Source: Archangium gephyra
Lineage (GTDB): Bacteria; Myxococcota; Myxococcia; Myxococcales; Myxococcaceae
Assembly: GCF_001027285.1 (NCBI RefSeq)
Contig: NZ_CP011509.1
Span: forward strand, 3,976,501-4,040,500
DNA length: 64,000 nucleotides
Direction: 5' to 3'
Shown: in pieces, positions 50,691 to 59,490 of the stretch
How the letters are laid out: the number at the start of each line of letters is the position of its first letter
How positions within the stretch are numbered: position 1 is the first letter of the stretch
Made by a program: the position numbers and the translations under genes
Notes under the pieces: model-generated
What the model was told of the DNA's origin: nothing
Database searches by the model: none
Seen by the model: the letters and a program-made list of their open reading frames with translations, nothing else

Positions 50691-53600
50691 GTGGAGGCCC
50701 TGCGGGCCGCGATGCGCGAGCGCGTGCTGGTGCTGGATGGCGCCATGGGCACCCAGTTGCAGGCCCAGAACCTCAAGGCCGCGGACTTCGGCGGCGCCGA
50801 GTACGAGGGCTGCAACGAGTACCTCGTCCTCACCCGGCCGGAGGTCATCCAGGGCATCCACGCCGCCTACTTCGCCTCGGGCGCGGACGTGACGGAGACG
50901 GACAGCTTCGGCGGCACGCCGCTGGTGCTGGGCGAGTTCGGCCTGTCGCACAAGGCGATGGAGATCAACCTCGCCGCCTCGAAGCTGGCCCTCAATGCCG
51001 CCGAGGCCGCCGAGGCGAAGGACGGGCGGATGCGCTGGGTGGCGGGCTCCATCGGCCCCACCACCAAGGCCATCAGCGTGACGGGGGGCATCACCTTCGA
51101 GGAGCTGGTGGACAACTTCGCCCTGCAGGCCGAGGGGCTCGCGCTGGGCGGCTCGGACTACCTGCTGGTGGAGACGTGCCAGGACACGCGCAACGTGAAG
51201 GCGGCGCTGCTCGGGTGCGAGCGGGCCTTCCGCAAGCTGGGGTGGAAGCTGCCGGTGGCGGTGTCCGGCACCATCGAGCCCATGGGCACCATGCTGGCCG
51301 GCCAGTCCGTGGAGGCGCTGGCGGCCTCGCTGGAGCACGTGGAGCTGCTCTACCTGGGCCTCAACTGCGCCACCGGCCCCGAGTTCATGACGGACCACAT
51401 CCGCTCGCTGGCCGCCATGAGCCCCTTCGCCGTGTCGTGCGTGCCCAACGCGGGCCTGCCGGACGAGAACGGGCACTACCTGGAGTCCCCCGAGATGCTG
51501 GCGCGCTCGCTGCGCCGCTTCTGTGAGCAGGGCTGGCTCAACGTGGTGGGCGGTTGTTGTGGCACGCACACCGGACATGTGAGCGCCATCGCCCAGGCGG
51601 TGAAGGGCCTCACGCCTCGCCGCCAGCTCCCGCCGCCGCGCTCCACGCTCTCCGGCGTGGACTTCCTGGAGGTGCGCGACGAGGAGCGTCCCGTCATCGT
51701 CGGCGAGCGCACCAACGTCATCGGCAGCAAGAAGTTCAAGGAGCTCATCGTCGCGGGGCAGCTCGAGGACGCCTCGGAGATTGCCCGCGCCCAGGTGAAG
51801 CGGGGCGCGCAGGTCATCGACATCTGCCTGGCCAACCCGGACCGGGACGAGCTCGAGGACATGCGCCGTTTCCTGGAGGTGGTCGTCAAGAAGGTGCGCG
51901 TGCCCCTGATGATCGACTCCACGGACGAGCGCGTGCTCGCCATGTCGCTCACGTACTCGCAGGGCAAGGCCATCATCAACTCCGTCAACCTGGAGGACGG
52001 CGAGGAGCGCTTCGAGAAGGTGGTGCCGCTGGCGCGCGAGTTCGGCGCGGCGCTGGTGGTGGGCTGCATCGACGAGCAGGGCATGGCCGTCACCCGTCAG
52101 CGCAAGCTGGAGGTGGCCGAGCGCTCCTTCGCGCTGCTCACCGGCAAGTACGGCATGAAGGCGGAGGATCTGTACTTCGATCCGCTCGTCTTCCCGTGCG
52201 CCTCGGGCGACGCGCAGTACACGGGCAGCGCGGTGGAGACCATCGAGGGCGTGCGCCTCATCAAACAGCGCTTCCCCCAGTGCAAGACGGTGCTGGGCAT
52301 CTCCAACGTGTCCTTCGGCCTGCCCACCGCCGGCCGCGAGGTGCTCAACTCGGTGTTCCTCTACCACTGCGTCCAGGCGGGCCTGGACATGGCGCTCGTC
52401 AACTCGGAGAAGCTCGAGCGCTACCCGTCGCTGCCTCCCGAGGAGCGCCAGCTGTCCGAGGATCTGCTCTACAACCGGGGGGGAGATCCCGTGACGCCCT
52501 TCGCCGCGCACTTCCGCGAGCGCAAGCCGAAGAAGGCGGACGTGAGCACGCTGCCGCTGGAGGAGCGGCTGCAGCGCTACATCATCGAGGGCAGCCGTGA
52601 CGGCCTCCAGGCGGACCTGGACCTGGCGCTGCAGAAGTACGCGCCGCTGGAGATCATCAACGGCCCGCTGATGAAGGGCATGGACGAGGTGGGCCGGCTC
52701 TTCGGCGCCAACGAGCTCATCGTCGCCGAGGTGCTCCAGAGCGCCGAGTCGATGAAGGCGGCGGTGAGCTACCTGGAGCCGCTGATGAGCAAGGCCCAGG
52801 CGGCCAGCCGCGGGAAGATCGTGCTCGCCACGGTGAAGGGCGACGTGCACGACATCGGCAAGAACCTGGTGGAGATCATCCTCGCCAACAACGGCTTCCA
52901 GGTGGTGAACCTGGGCATCAAGGTGCCGCCCGAGCAGCTGGTGCTGGCGGTGCGCGAGCACTCCCCGGACATCCTCGGCCTGAGCGGCCTGCTGGTGAAG
53001 AGCGCGCACCAGATGGTGGCCACGGCGGAGGATCTCAAGCGCCAGGGCGTGGACGTGCCCATCCTGGTGGGCGGCGCCGCGCTGAGCCGCAACTTCGTGG
53101 ACCGCAACATCGCGCCGGCCTACGGGGGCGGCACTGTGGCGTACGCGCAGGACGCCATGAGCGGCCTGGAGCTGGCCAAGCAGATCGTCGACCCGACGGC
53201 CCACGAGAAGCTCAAGGGCGAGCTGGCCGAGCGCCGCACGAAGCTGTCACAGCAGGACAAGGATCGGCCCAAGGCCAGCGCCCCGGTGGTGGCGGCGCGC
53301 AGCAAGGAGGTCCCCATCCTGGAGCAGGTGCCGCCCGCGCCGGACTACACGCGGCACGTGCTGACCAACACCCCGCTGGACACCATCTGGCGCTTCATCA
53401 ACCCGGTGATGCTCTACGGGCGCCACCTGGGCCTGCGCACGGCCTCTCGCGCGCTGGGCACCCCGGCCGAGGCGGAGCTGGCCAAGACGGACGAGGGCCG
53501 CAAGGCGCTCGCGCTCAAGGAGCAGGTGGAGCTCATCAAGGGCTCGCTGCGCGGCGGGCGCATGCAGGCCAAGGCCGTGTTCCGCTTCTTCAAGGCGGGC

Positions 53601-54149
53601 GGTGAGGGCAACCGCCTCCACCTCTTCGACGGCGAGACGGGCCAGCCCTCCGTGGCCTTCGAGCTGCCGCGCCAGGACAAGCCGGACGGGCTGTGCCTGG
53701 CCGACTTCGTCCAGCCGCTGGAGAACGGCCAGCCGCGCGACAACGTGGCCATGTTCGTGGTGACGGCCGGCCAGGGCATCCGCGAGCTGAGCGAGGAGTA
53801 CAAGGCCAAGGGCGAGTTCCTGAAGATGCACGCGGTGCAGGCGCTCGCGCTGGAGACGGCCGAGGCCTACGCCGAGATGCTCCACACCCAGCTGCGCAGC
53901 ATGTGGGGCTTCCCGGACAAGCCGGACATGACGATGCTCGAGCGCTTCCGCGCCGAGTACCAGGGCAAGCGCTACTCCTTCGGCTACCCCGCCTGCCCCC
54001 GCCTCGAGGATCAGACGCTCCTCTTCCAGGCCCTGCGCCCCGAGGACATCGGCGTCCAGCTCACCGACGGCTGCATGATGGAGCCCGAGGCCAGCGTCTC
54101 CGCGCTCGTCTTCCACCACCCCCAGGCACACTACTTCTCAGTGTCGTGA
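50691..54149 (+). CDS. metH: Cobalamin-dependent methionine synthase
   Basis: 1152 aa from GTG 50691; ATG 50577 would overlap the regulator and is less likely. Four modules in order: homocysteine-binding (about 1-310, with zinc ligands C226 in NCATG and C289-C290 in GGCCGT), pterin-binding methyltetrahydrofolate domain (about 330-590, VGERTNVIGSKKF), B12-binding cap and Rossmann domain (about 620-870, DVHDIGKN with H720 as the lower cobalt ligand), and the reactivation domain (about 930-1140, GYPACPRLEDQ). It transfers methyl from methyltetrahydrofolate to homocysteine. Probably controlled by the ArsR-methyltransferase protein encoded just upstream. Length slightly below the E. coli 1227. Confidence 0.95.
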   Translation: MEALRAAMRERVLVLDGAMGTQLQAQNLKAADFGGAEYEGCNEYLVLTRPEVIQGIHAAYFASGADVTETDSFGGTPLVLGEFGLSHKAMEINLAASKLALNAAEAAEAKDGRMRWVAGSIGPTTKAISVTGGITFEELVDNFALQAEGLALGGSDYLLVETCQDTRNVKAALLGCERAFRKLGWKLPVAVSGTIEPMGTMLAGQSVEALAASLEHVELLYLGLNCATGPEFMTDHIRSLAAMSPFAVSCVPNAGLPDENGHYLESPEMLARSLRRFCEQGWLNVVGGCCGTHTGHVSAIAQAVKGLTPRRQLPPPRSTLSGVDFLEVRDEERPVIVGERTNVIGSKKFKELIVAGQLEDASEIARAQVKRGAQVIDICLANPDRDELEDMRRFLEVVVKKVRVPLMIDSTDERVLAMSLTYSQGKAIINSVNLEDGEERFEKVVPLAREFGAALVVGCIDEQGMAVTRQRKLEVAERSFALLTGKYGMKAEDLYFDPLVFPCASGDAQYTGSAVETIEGVRLIKQRFPQCKTVLGISNVSFGLPTAGREVLNSVFLYHCVQAGLDMALVNSEKLERYPSLPPEERQLSEDLLYNRGGDPVTPFAAHFRERKPKKADVSTLPLEERLQRYIIEGSRDGLQADLDLALQKYAPLEIINGPLMKGMDEVGRLFGANELIVAEVLQSAESMKAAVSYLEPLMSKAQAASRGKIVLATVKGDVHDIGKNLVEIILANNGFQVVNLGIKVPPEQLVLAVREHSPDILGLSGLLVKSAHQMVATAEDLKRQGVDVPILVGGAALSRNFVDRNIAPAYGGGTVAYAQDAMSGLELAKQIVDPTAHEKLKGELAERRTKLSQQDKDRPKASAPVVAARSKEVPILEQVPPAPDYTRHVLTNTPLDTIWRFINPVMLYGRHLGLRTASRALGTPAEAELAKTDEGRKALALKEQVELIKGSLRGGRMQAKAVFRFFKAGGEGNRLHLFDGETGQPSVAFELPRQDKPDGLCLADFVQPLENGQPRDNVAMFVVTAGQGIRELSEEYKAKGEFLKMHAVQALALETAEAYAEMLHTQLRSMWGFPDKPDMTMLERFRAEYQGKRYSFGYPACPRLEDQTLLFQALRPEDIGVQLTDGCMMEPEASVSALVFHHPQAHYFSVS

Positions 54150-54319
54150 GATGGTTGACGCCGGAGTAGGCGTTATGGCGGTATGAAGCCCACATTTTAA
54201 CACCTGGGTCAGTTTTGTCCCAGTGGTGGGTCATCCGCGATACTGGACGTGCGAAATCATGGTAGAAGTCCATCCCCACTGGTAGCGCGGTGGGGCCGAT
54301 TGCCTCATCCTGGAGGCCC

Positions 54320-55330
54320 ATGAGCACACGCAGTTCGGAAGGCCGTCATTTCGGAGTCGTTCGGGAGCTGAAGAATCAGTACGCGGAGGCCCAGTCCCCG
54401 GGGGTTCCGAAGGAGCAACTGGAGCGCATCCAGGCGCGGGTGAAGGAGCTGTTGCCGTCGCTGATGGCCTGGCGGGAGCGCTTCCCGGCCATCATGGCCT
54501 CGCGGCTCAAACCCGCCACGTTGGGTAGTGTGGCGGGTCACCCGGAGGTGACGCTCGAGCAGCACCTGCTCATCGCCAAGGCGGGGCTGCTGGTGTTCGC
54601 CGTGGACGACATCGCGGACGGGGAGATCGGCTCGCTGGAGGACGCGGAGATGCACCGCGTGTTCGAGCGCTACGTGGAGACGGCCCGTGCTCCGGACTCG
54701 CAGGAGTGGACGGGGACGGACGAGGGCAGCCTCGTGGGCGGCGCGGTGCAGGACGTGGCGAGGCAGCTGCACGCGGCTCCGGGAGCGGGGCGCTTCCTGG
54801 CGCTCTGGCAGGAGCACTTCCGGCGCATGTGCTCCGGCCACCTGACGGAGCTGCGCGACAAGCGCCGCTACCAGCGCGAGGGCGCGCTGCCCACGCTGGA
54901 GCACTACCTGGACGTGTCGCGGTGGACGTGCGGCGCGCCCATGTACCACAGCGCGGCGCTCGTGGTGCTCGGGCCGGAGTTCGCGGCGGATCCCCTCCAG
55001 GAGCCGCTCGTGGAGCACGCCCTGTCGGACATGGCGCTGCTGGGCCGGTGGATGAATGACGTGCGCAGCCTGGAGCGCGAGCGCGCCGAGGGGAAGGTCA
55101 ACAGCCTGACCCTGCTGTGCGCGGCGGGCATGTCCGAGGCGGACGCCGAGCGCGAGGCGGTGAAGCGCTCCGGCGAGCACCTCGAGTCGCTCGCGGACGT
55201 CGCCGGACGCCTCCCCGAGCCGCTGCGTCCCTGGGGGAAGACGCTGGTGGCGACGGGTCACTTCAGCCGGATGTTCTACATGCAGCGCGAGTTCCACCAT
55301 CCCGAGTCCAGCTCTCGCGAAGAGGCCTGA
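54320..55330 (+). CDS. Class I terpene synthase
   Basis: 336 aa from ATG 54320 with GGAGG five bases upstream. The metal-binding Asp-rich motif is DDIAD (D96, D97, D100) and the second metal triad is N246-D247-S250-E254 (NDVRSLERE), both intact, so the protein should ionise a prenyl diphosphate with Mg2+. The fold is all-helical with hydrophobic core helices as expected. It overlaps the class II cyclase by one base (TGATG), so the two are made together and probably act in sequence. Without an isoprenyl synthase in the window the substrate is unsure, but a class II partner suggests copalyl-type diphosphate or GGPP. Confidence 0.85.
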   Translation: MSTRSSEGRHFGVVRELKNQYAEAQSPGVPKEQLERIQARVKELLPSLMAWRERFPAIMASRLKPATLGSVAGHPEVTLEQHLLIAKAGLLVFAVDDIADGEIGSLEDAEMHRVFERYVETARAPDSQEWTGTDEGSLVGGAVQDVARQLHAAPGAGRFLALWQEHFRRMCSGHLTELRDKRRYQREGALPTLEHYLDVSRWTCGAPMYHSAALVVLGPEFAADPLQEPLVEHALSDMALLGRWMNDVRSLERERAEGKVNSLTLLCAAGMSEADAEREAVKRSGEHLESLADVAGRLPEPLRPWGKTLVATGHFSRMFYMQREFHHPESSSREEA

Positions 55331-56868
55331 TGAAACGCATCCAGGATGTCTTGTTGGCGGAGCTGCACTCGCTGGTGTCTGCCCTGGGTTCGAAGGGCGG
55401 GCTGATGAGCCCCTCCGTCTACGACACGGCGCAGATGCTCCTGACGCTGCCTCCGGCGGAGGGAGGCTGGCCCGCGGTGGAGTGGCTGCTGTCCCAGCAG
55501 CACCCGGATGGAGGATGGGGAGACCCGGCCATGCCGCTGCACCGGGACATCCCCACGCTGGCCGCCGTCCTCGCGTTGCGGGAGTACGGGCGCCGCCAGG
55601 GAACCCGCGCCGCCATCCAGGAGGGCGTGTCCTTCCTGCGCAAGCAGGCGGCGCTGTGGGCCACCATGGCCAAGGACGATCTGCCCGTGGGTGGGGAGAT
55701 CGTCCTGCCCGGCCTGTTGAACCAGCTCGACGCGGCCGGGGAGATGCACATCCCCCGCAGGCCCTACGGCAAGTTGATTGAGTTCGGCGAGCGCAAGCGC
55801 CAGTCCGTCACGAAGCTGCCGAAGGTGCCGGGCATGCCGTGGAACCACGTCTGGGAGAGCACCGGCACCGAGCCCGAGCCGTGGCTCATCGACGGCGCGG
55901 GAGGTCTCAGCCACAGCCCGGCGGCGACGGCGGCGTGGGTGAAGGCCGCCTCGGGCCGGCCGGAGCTAGAGGAGACCGCGCAGCGCGCGCGCAGGTACCT
56001 GTCCAACGCCGAGCGCGCGTGCGAGATGGGGATTCCAGGCGTCACCTCGACCGTCTACCCGTTCGATCGCTACGAGCAGCTCTTCTCGCTCTACGCCCTG
56101 CAGATCGCCGGGGTGCTCAAGGATCCGCGCCTGGAGGGCGTGGTGATGCCCATCGTCCGGGAGCTGGCCTCGGCGCTGGGCCCCAAGGGCATCGCCATGA
56201 GCGACTACTTCCTGCAGGACGGAGATGACACGGCGGCGGCCGTGCTGCTCCTGCACGAGTTCGGCTACCCGGTGGACCTGTCCATCCTCTACCGCTTCCA
56301 GAACGACAACCACTTCGTCGCCTACGCGGGGGAGATGCACCCCTCGCCGACGGTGACGGCCCGCTGCATCCACGCCCTGATGGTGATGGGCCGGGACGTG
56401 GCGCCCTTCCAGCGCTTCCTGCTGGACCGCCAGGACGCGGATGGGCGCTGGACGGTGGACAAGTGGAACCGCTCCTGGCTGTACACGACGGGCCACGCGG
56501 CCATCGCCCTCATCGGCTCTCCGCACGTGGAGGCGCTGCGCGAGGCCGTCGAGGCCGTGCTCGTGTGCCAGAACCGCGACGGCGGCTGGAGCACCAATGG
56601 CCCCTCCAACCTGACGGAGACGGCCTACGCGGTGCTGATGCTCGCCTACCTGGAGCGCCACGGCTTCATCAACCAGGGCATCACCCTGTCGCTGGACCGG
56701 GCCTTCGCGTGGATGCTGCAGAACTACCGGCCCTTCGCCCGGCCCGACACCAAGGTGAAGTGTTGGATCGCCAAGGAGCTGTATCGCGTGGACCGCATCG
56801 ACACCATCTTCGAGCTGAGCGCCATGTTGATGCTCGACGAGCGCAAGTCGAAGGAGCGCGGCGGCTGA
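55330..56868 (+). CDS. Class II diterpene cyclase (DxDD)
   Basis: 512 aa from ATG 55330. A squalene-hopene-cyclase-like alpha-alpha barrel with several QW-type repeats (QQHPDGGWGD, RQDADGRWTVDKW, CQNRDGGWSTNG). The protonation motif is DGDD (D297, D299, D300) in a QDGDDTAA context, fitting class II terpene cyclases that cyclise GGPP to a copalyl/labdadienyl diphosphate. Length (512) agrees with bacterial class II cyclases. Squalene-hopene cyclases are larger (~630). Substrate FPP to drimane type is an alternative. Coupled to the class I synthase and ends in the hairpin at 56876. Confidence 0.85.
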   Translation: MKRIQDVLLAELHSLVSALGSKGGLMSPSVYDTAQMLLTLPPAEGGWPAVEWLLSQQHPDGGWGDPAMPLHRDIPTLAAVLALREYGRRQGTRAAIQEGVSFLRKQAALWATMAKDDLPVGGEIVLPGLLNQLDAAGEMHIPRRPYGKLIEFGERKRQSVTKLPKVPGMPWNHVWESTGTEPEPWLIDGAGGLSHSPAATAAWVKAASGRPELEETAQRARRYLSNAERACEMGIPGVTSTVYPFDRYEQLFSLYALQIAGVLKDPRLEGVVMPIVRELASALGPKGIAMSDYFLQDGDDTAAAVLLLHEFGYPVDLSILYRFQNDNHFVAYAGEMHPSPTVTARCIHALMVMGRDVAPFQRFLLDRQDADGRWTVDKWNRSWLYTTGHAAIALIGSPHVEALREAVEAVLVCQNRDGGWSTNGPSNLTETAYAVLMLAYLERHGFINQGITLSLDRAFAWMLQNYRPFARPDTKVKCWIAKELYRVDRIDTIFELSAMLMLDERKSKERGG

Positions 56869-56875
56869 GGCCAAC

Positions 56876-56898
56876 GGGGCACCCCACGCGGGTGCCCC
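56876..56898. terminator. Strong bidirectional terminator hairpin
   Basis: GGGGCACCC (56876-56884) pairs with GGGTGCCCC (56890-56898) across a five-base loop, and outside it GAGGCC and GGCCTC extend the stem. It lies between the convergent cyclase and P450 genes and can stop transcription from both sides. Confidence 0.8.
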
Positions 56899-56923
56899 GG
56901 GCCTCGGTCCGGGCGGGGGGCGC

Positions 56924-58351
56924 TTATGCCACCCGGCTCACGGGGGCGTCCTTGCGGTGCTCCACCCTCATCTTCAGGTGCGAGGGGCGCAGCGTCACCG
57001 TGAGGACCTCGGGAGAGATCTCCTGGCCATCCACCAGCTCGATGTGGAGCCGCTGGACCATGGTGGCCACGATGAGCTGCTTCTCCATCAGGGCGAAGTG
57101 GTTGCCGATGCAGGTGTGCGGGCCCGCGCCGAAGGGGAACCAGGCGTAGCGCGGCAGCTGCTTCTCGCGCTCCGGCAGGAAGCGATCGGGATCGAAGCGC
57201 TCCGGGTCCGGGAAGAACTTCTCATCGCGGTGGATGATGTAGGGCGGCATGAGGACCATCTGCCCCTTGGGCAGACGATAGCCCTCGATCTCCAGGTCCT
57301 TCGTGGGCGCGCGGGCGAGCATGAAGATGACGGGGTAGAGCCGCAGCGACTCCTTGATGACCTGGAGCGTGTAGCGCAGCTGGGGCAGGTGCTCGAAGGC
57401 CGGAGGGCGTCCGCCCAGGACGGTGTCCACCTCCTGGCGCACGCGGGCGAGCACCTCGGGGTGGCGGGCCAGCAGGTACCACGTCCAGCCCAGCGAGAGC
57501 GCGGTCGACTCATGCCCGGAGTAGATGGTCATGAGATCGTCGTGGAGCTGATCCTCGTCGATGGGCTGGCCCTCCTCGTCGCGCACCTGCACCAGTGAGG
57601 ACAGCATGTCCTTGCGCTGCGCATGGTCCACGCGCCGCTGGCGGATCATCCCGCGGAAGGTCGTGTCGATGGTGCGCAGGGCCTCGCGGACGCGCCGGTT
57701 GCGAGGTGTCGGCCAGGAGAGGGGAATCTGCACGAGGCTGGAGGTGAGGTACTCGATGTGCTCCAGGGCCTGCCCCATGGCGCCGAGCAGCTCGTTCGTC
57801 TCGTGGCGGTAGTCCACGTCGAAGAGCGTCTTGCCGATGATGCGCATCGTCAGGGTGGCCATCTCGTCGTGGACGTCGAACGTCTGTCCGTCCCGCCAGC
57901 CCTCGATGGCATCCAGGGTGTACTGCACCATGGTCTGCGTGAAGTGGGCGAGCTGCTCGCGCTGGAAGCTGGGGGCCAGCAGCTTGCGCTGCTTGCGGTG
58001 CTGGGGCCCGTGGAGCAGCACCAGGCTGCGCTCGCCCACGAGCGGGGTGAAGGTCTTCACCAGGGGGCCGCCATCCACGTCGTTGGCGTGGGTGTGCAGC
58101 AGGGTGTGCGAGATGCTTCCGGAGGTGACGACCTGGACGGGGACCGGACCGATGCGGATGGTGCCGATCTCTCCGCAGCGCTCCTTGATGTCGCGGAACA
58201 GCTTCAGCCGGTGGTGCCTGAAGTCGGACAGGTTGCCCAGCAGGAAGCCGCCAGGGAAGCGGGGGATGTCCCTGGCGGTGGGGAGGGGGTGAGGGCGGGA
58301 GCGGGGGAGGGCTCCGGAGGGTGACCTACGGGGGCGGGGGAGTCCATCCAA
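56924..58351 (-). CDS. Cytochrome P450
   Basis: 475 aa taking TTG 58351 as start (no ATG/GTG with better support lies close; the start is uncertain by a few codons). P450 hallmarks: I-helix oxygen motif YSGHESTALS, ExxR in KESLRLYP, PERF-type FDPDRFLPER, and the heme loop FGAGPHTCIGNH with Cys at about 414. This is a soluble bacterial P450 needing separate electron donors, none nearby. Convergent with the terpene cyclase pair across 56 bases, it is a good candidate for oxidising their product, although opposite strand makes a single regulon uncertain. Confidence 0.85.
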   Translation of the reverse strand: MDGLPRPRRSPSGALPRSRPHPLPTARDIPRFPGGFLLGNLSDFRHHRLKLFRDIKERCGEIGTIRIGPVPVQVVTSGSISHTLLHTHANDVDGGPLVKTFTPLVGERSLVLLHGPQHRKQRKLLAPSFQREQLAHFTQTMVQYTLDAIEGWRDGQTFDVHDEMATLTMRIIGKTLFDVDYRHETNELLGAMGQALEHIEYLTSSLVQIPLSWPTPRNRRVREALRTIDTTFRGMIRQRRVDHAQRKDMLSSLVQVRDEEGQPIDEDQLHDDLMTIYSGHESTALSLGWTWYLLARHPEVLARVRQEVDTVLGGRPPAFEHLPQLRYTLQVIKESLRLYPVIFMLARAPTKDLEIEGYRLPKGQMVLMPPYIIHRDEKFFPDPERFDPDRFLPEREKQLPRYAWFPFGAGPHTCIGNHFALMEKQLIVATMVQRLHIELVDGQEISPEVLTVTLRPSHLKMRVEHRKDAPVSRVA

Positions 58352-58418
58352 CTCCTCTACACCGTGAGGCCCCGCGCCGCCAAGGTTGCGAGTCCGAGGG
58401 ACTACCTGAAAGGTAAGA

Positions 58419-59269
58419 CTAGCGGCACTGCAGGCCGAGCCAGGCACGGTCGAACCGGCAAGCGCGGAGATCCTGCTCACGGAGGAGGAGGTAGAGGTTG
58501 CCCCCATCGCCCCAGGTGAAGCCCGTCTGGTCATCCGAGCCGATCTGCCACAGCAGGCGCCAGGCGGAGGCACCGGGCTCGAGCCGGCGCGCTTCGGGGG
58601 AGTCGTAGCCGCGCGAGTCGCCGCAGTACAGGCCGTGGGTGACGAGCTCGGCCTCCAGGCGGGCGTCGTTCTGGATCCACCAGGGATGGCCCTCCACCTG
58701 GTGGGCGTGCTCGCCGCCGGTGAGCCGCTCGCGCAGGACGGCGTAGTCGTCCGCCTGCTCCTGGCCCCACTCGTCCGCGGGCAGGGGCGCGCGGCGGTCC
58801 CAGGGGTCCGGCAGGCAGACGCCGAGCCGGGGCTCCAACCGCAGCGGCAGGTCGAAGGCCAGGCCGGCGTCCTCCAGCTCCTGGGGGGGCGCGAGGGGCA
58901 CGGCCTCGTCGCGGCGCGGCGTCCAGACGAGCTTCCAATACGCGCTGTCCTTGGGGTTGTACCCCAGCGTTGCTCCTGCGCGTCGTAGAAGAGGGCGAGG
59001 ACGCCCTCGCGGGGCAGGTGGGGCAGGGCCTCGCCCCGGCACGCGGCGAGCTCGGCGAAATCGAGCTGGCCCACGAAGACGAGCAGGCCGCGGGGAGAGC
59101 GGGGCCACTCCGTGCCCGGTGGGACGAGCGGGTGTCCTCCATAGCGGCAGCCGGGCATGTCCGGATCCTCCGCGTCCCGGGCGGAGAAGAGGAGGCAGGG
59201 CGCGGCGGCGGACTCGAGGCGCTCGTGCCAGGCCTGGAGCGAGGAGGGAAGGGGAGGGAGCTCGAGCAT
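58419..59269 (-). pseudogene. DUF1963 (YwqG-like) gene broken by a frameshift
   Basis: The N-terminal half reads from ATG 59269 (MLELPPLPSSLQAWHERL... FYDAQEQRWG), the C-terminal half is in another frame (GYNPKDSAYWKLVWTP ... CRFDRAWLGLQCR). They join at a run of four Cs on the plus strand (58962-58965, four Gs in the gene); one more base there restores the reading. The whole, about 283 aa, matches DUF1963/YwqG proteins with conserved PGCRYGG, EWPR, LVFVGQLDF and EGHPWWIQND. Could be real decay or a homopolymer error. The run-on frame makes an apparent fusion with the P450 that should be ignored. Confidence 0.75.
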
Positions 59270-59331
59270 GGGCGCGGGAGGCTACCCGACTCCGGGCGGC
59301 CGCTGGCGCTTCCGTGGTAGGGAAGCGGGCC

Positions 59332-59475
59332 ATGCTCACGCGGACGCTCGAGCTCGACGGACCCGTTCACTCCATGGAGATTCCGGACGAGGTCCTCGCC
59401 ACTGTGGAAACGTGGATGGATGGACCGGGCCGGGCGGCCCTGGGCAAGGGAGAGCGGGTGGCGCGGGCTTCCTGA
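59332..59475 (+). CDS. Possible 47-aa small protein
   Basis: A short frame from ATG 59332 to TGA 59475 reads MLTRTLELDG, HSMEIPDEVLATVETWMDGPG, ending VARAS. It has GAAGCGGG upstream and no overlap with other genes. Mixed acidic/hydrophobic helix-like content; no domain. It lies 15 bases before the core-MetE-like start, so it may be co-transcribed. Coding status is unsure. Confidence 0.4.
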   Translation: MLTRTLELDGPVHSMEIPDEVLATVETWMDGPGRAALGKGERVARAS

Positions 59476-59490
59476 GGTTAGACTCGGGGC

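Noticed and set aside
50625-53204. An 859-codon minus-strand frame inside metH
   Set aside because: Antisense shadow of metH; composition is His/Leu/Arg-rich with no motif.
54158-54173. Hairpin ACGCC-GGAGTA-GGCGT after metH as terminator
   Set aside because: Only a five-base stem and no T-run, too weak to call.
56924-59269. An apparent DUF1963-P450 fusion in one 781-codon frame
   Set aside because: Caused by the frame break in the DUF1963 gene; the stretch between the two parts has no meaningful protein sequence.
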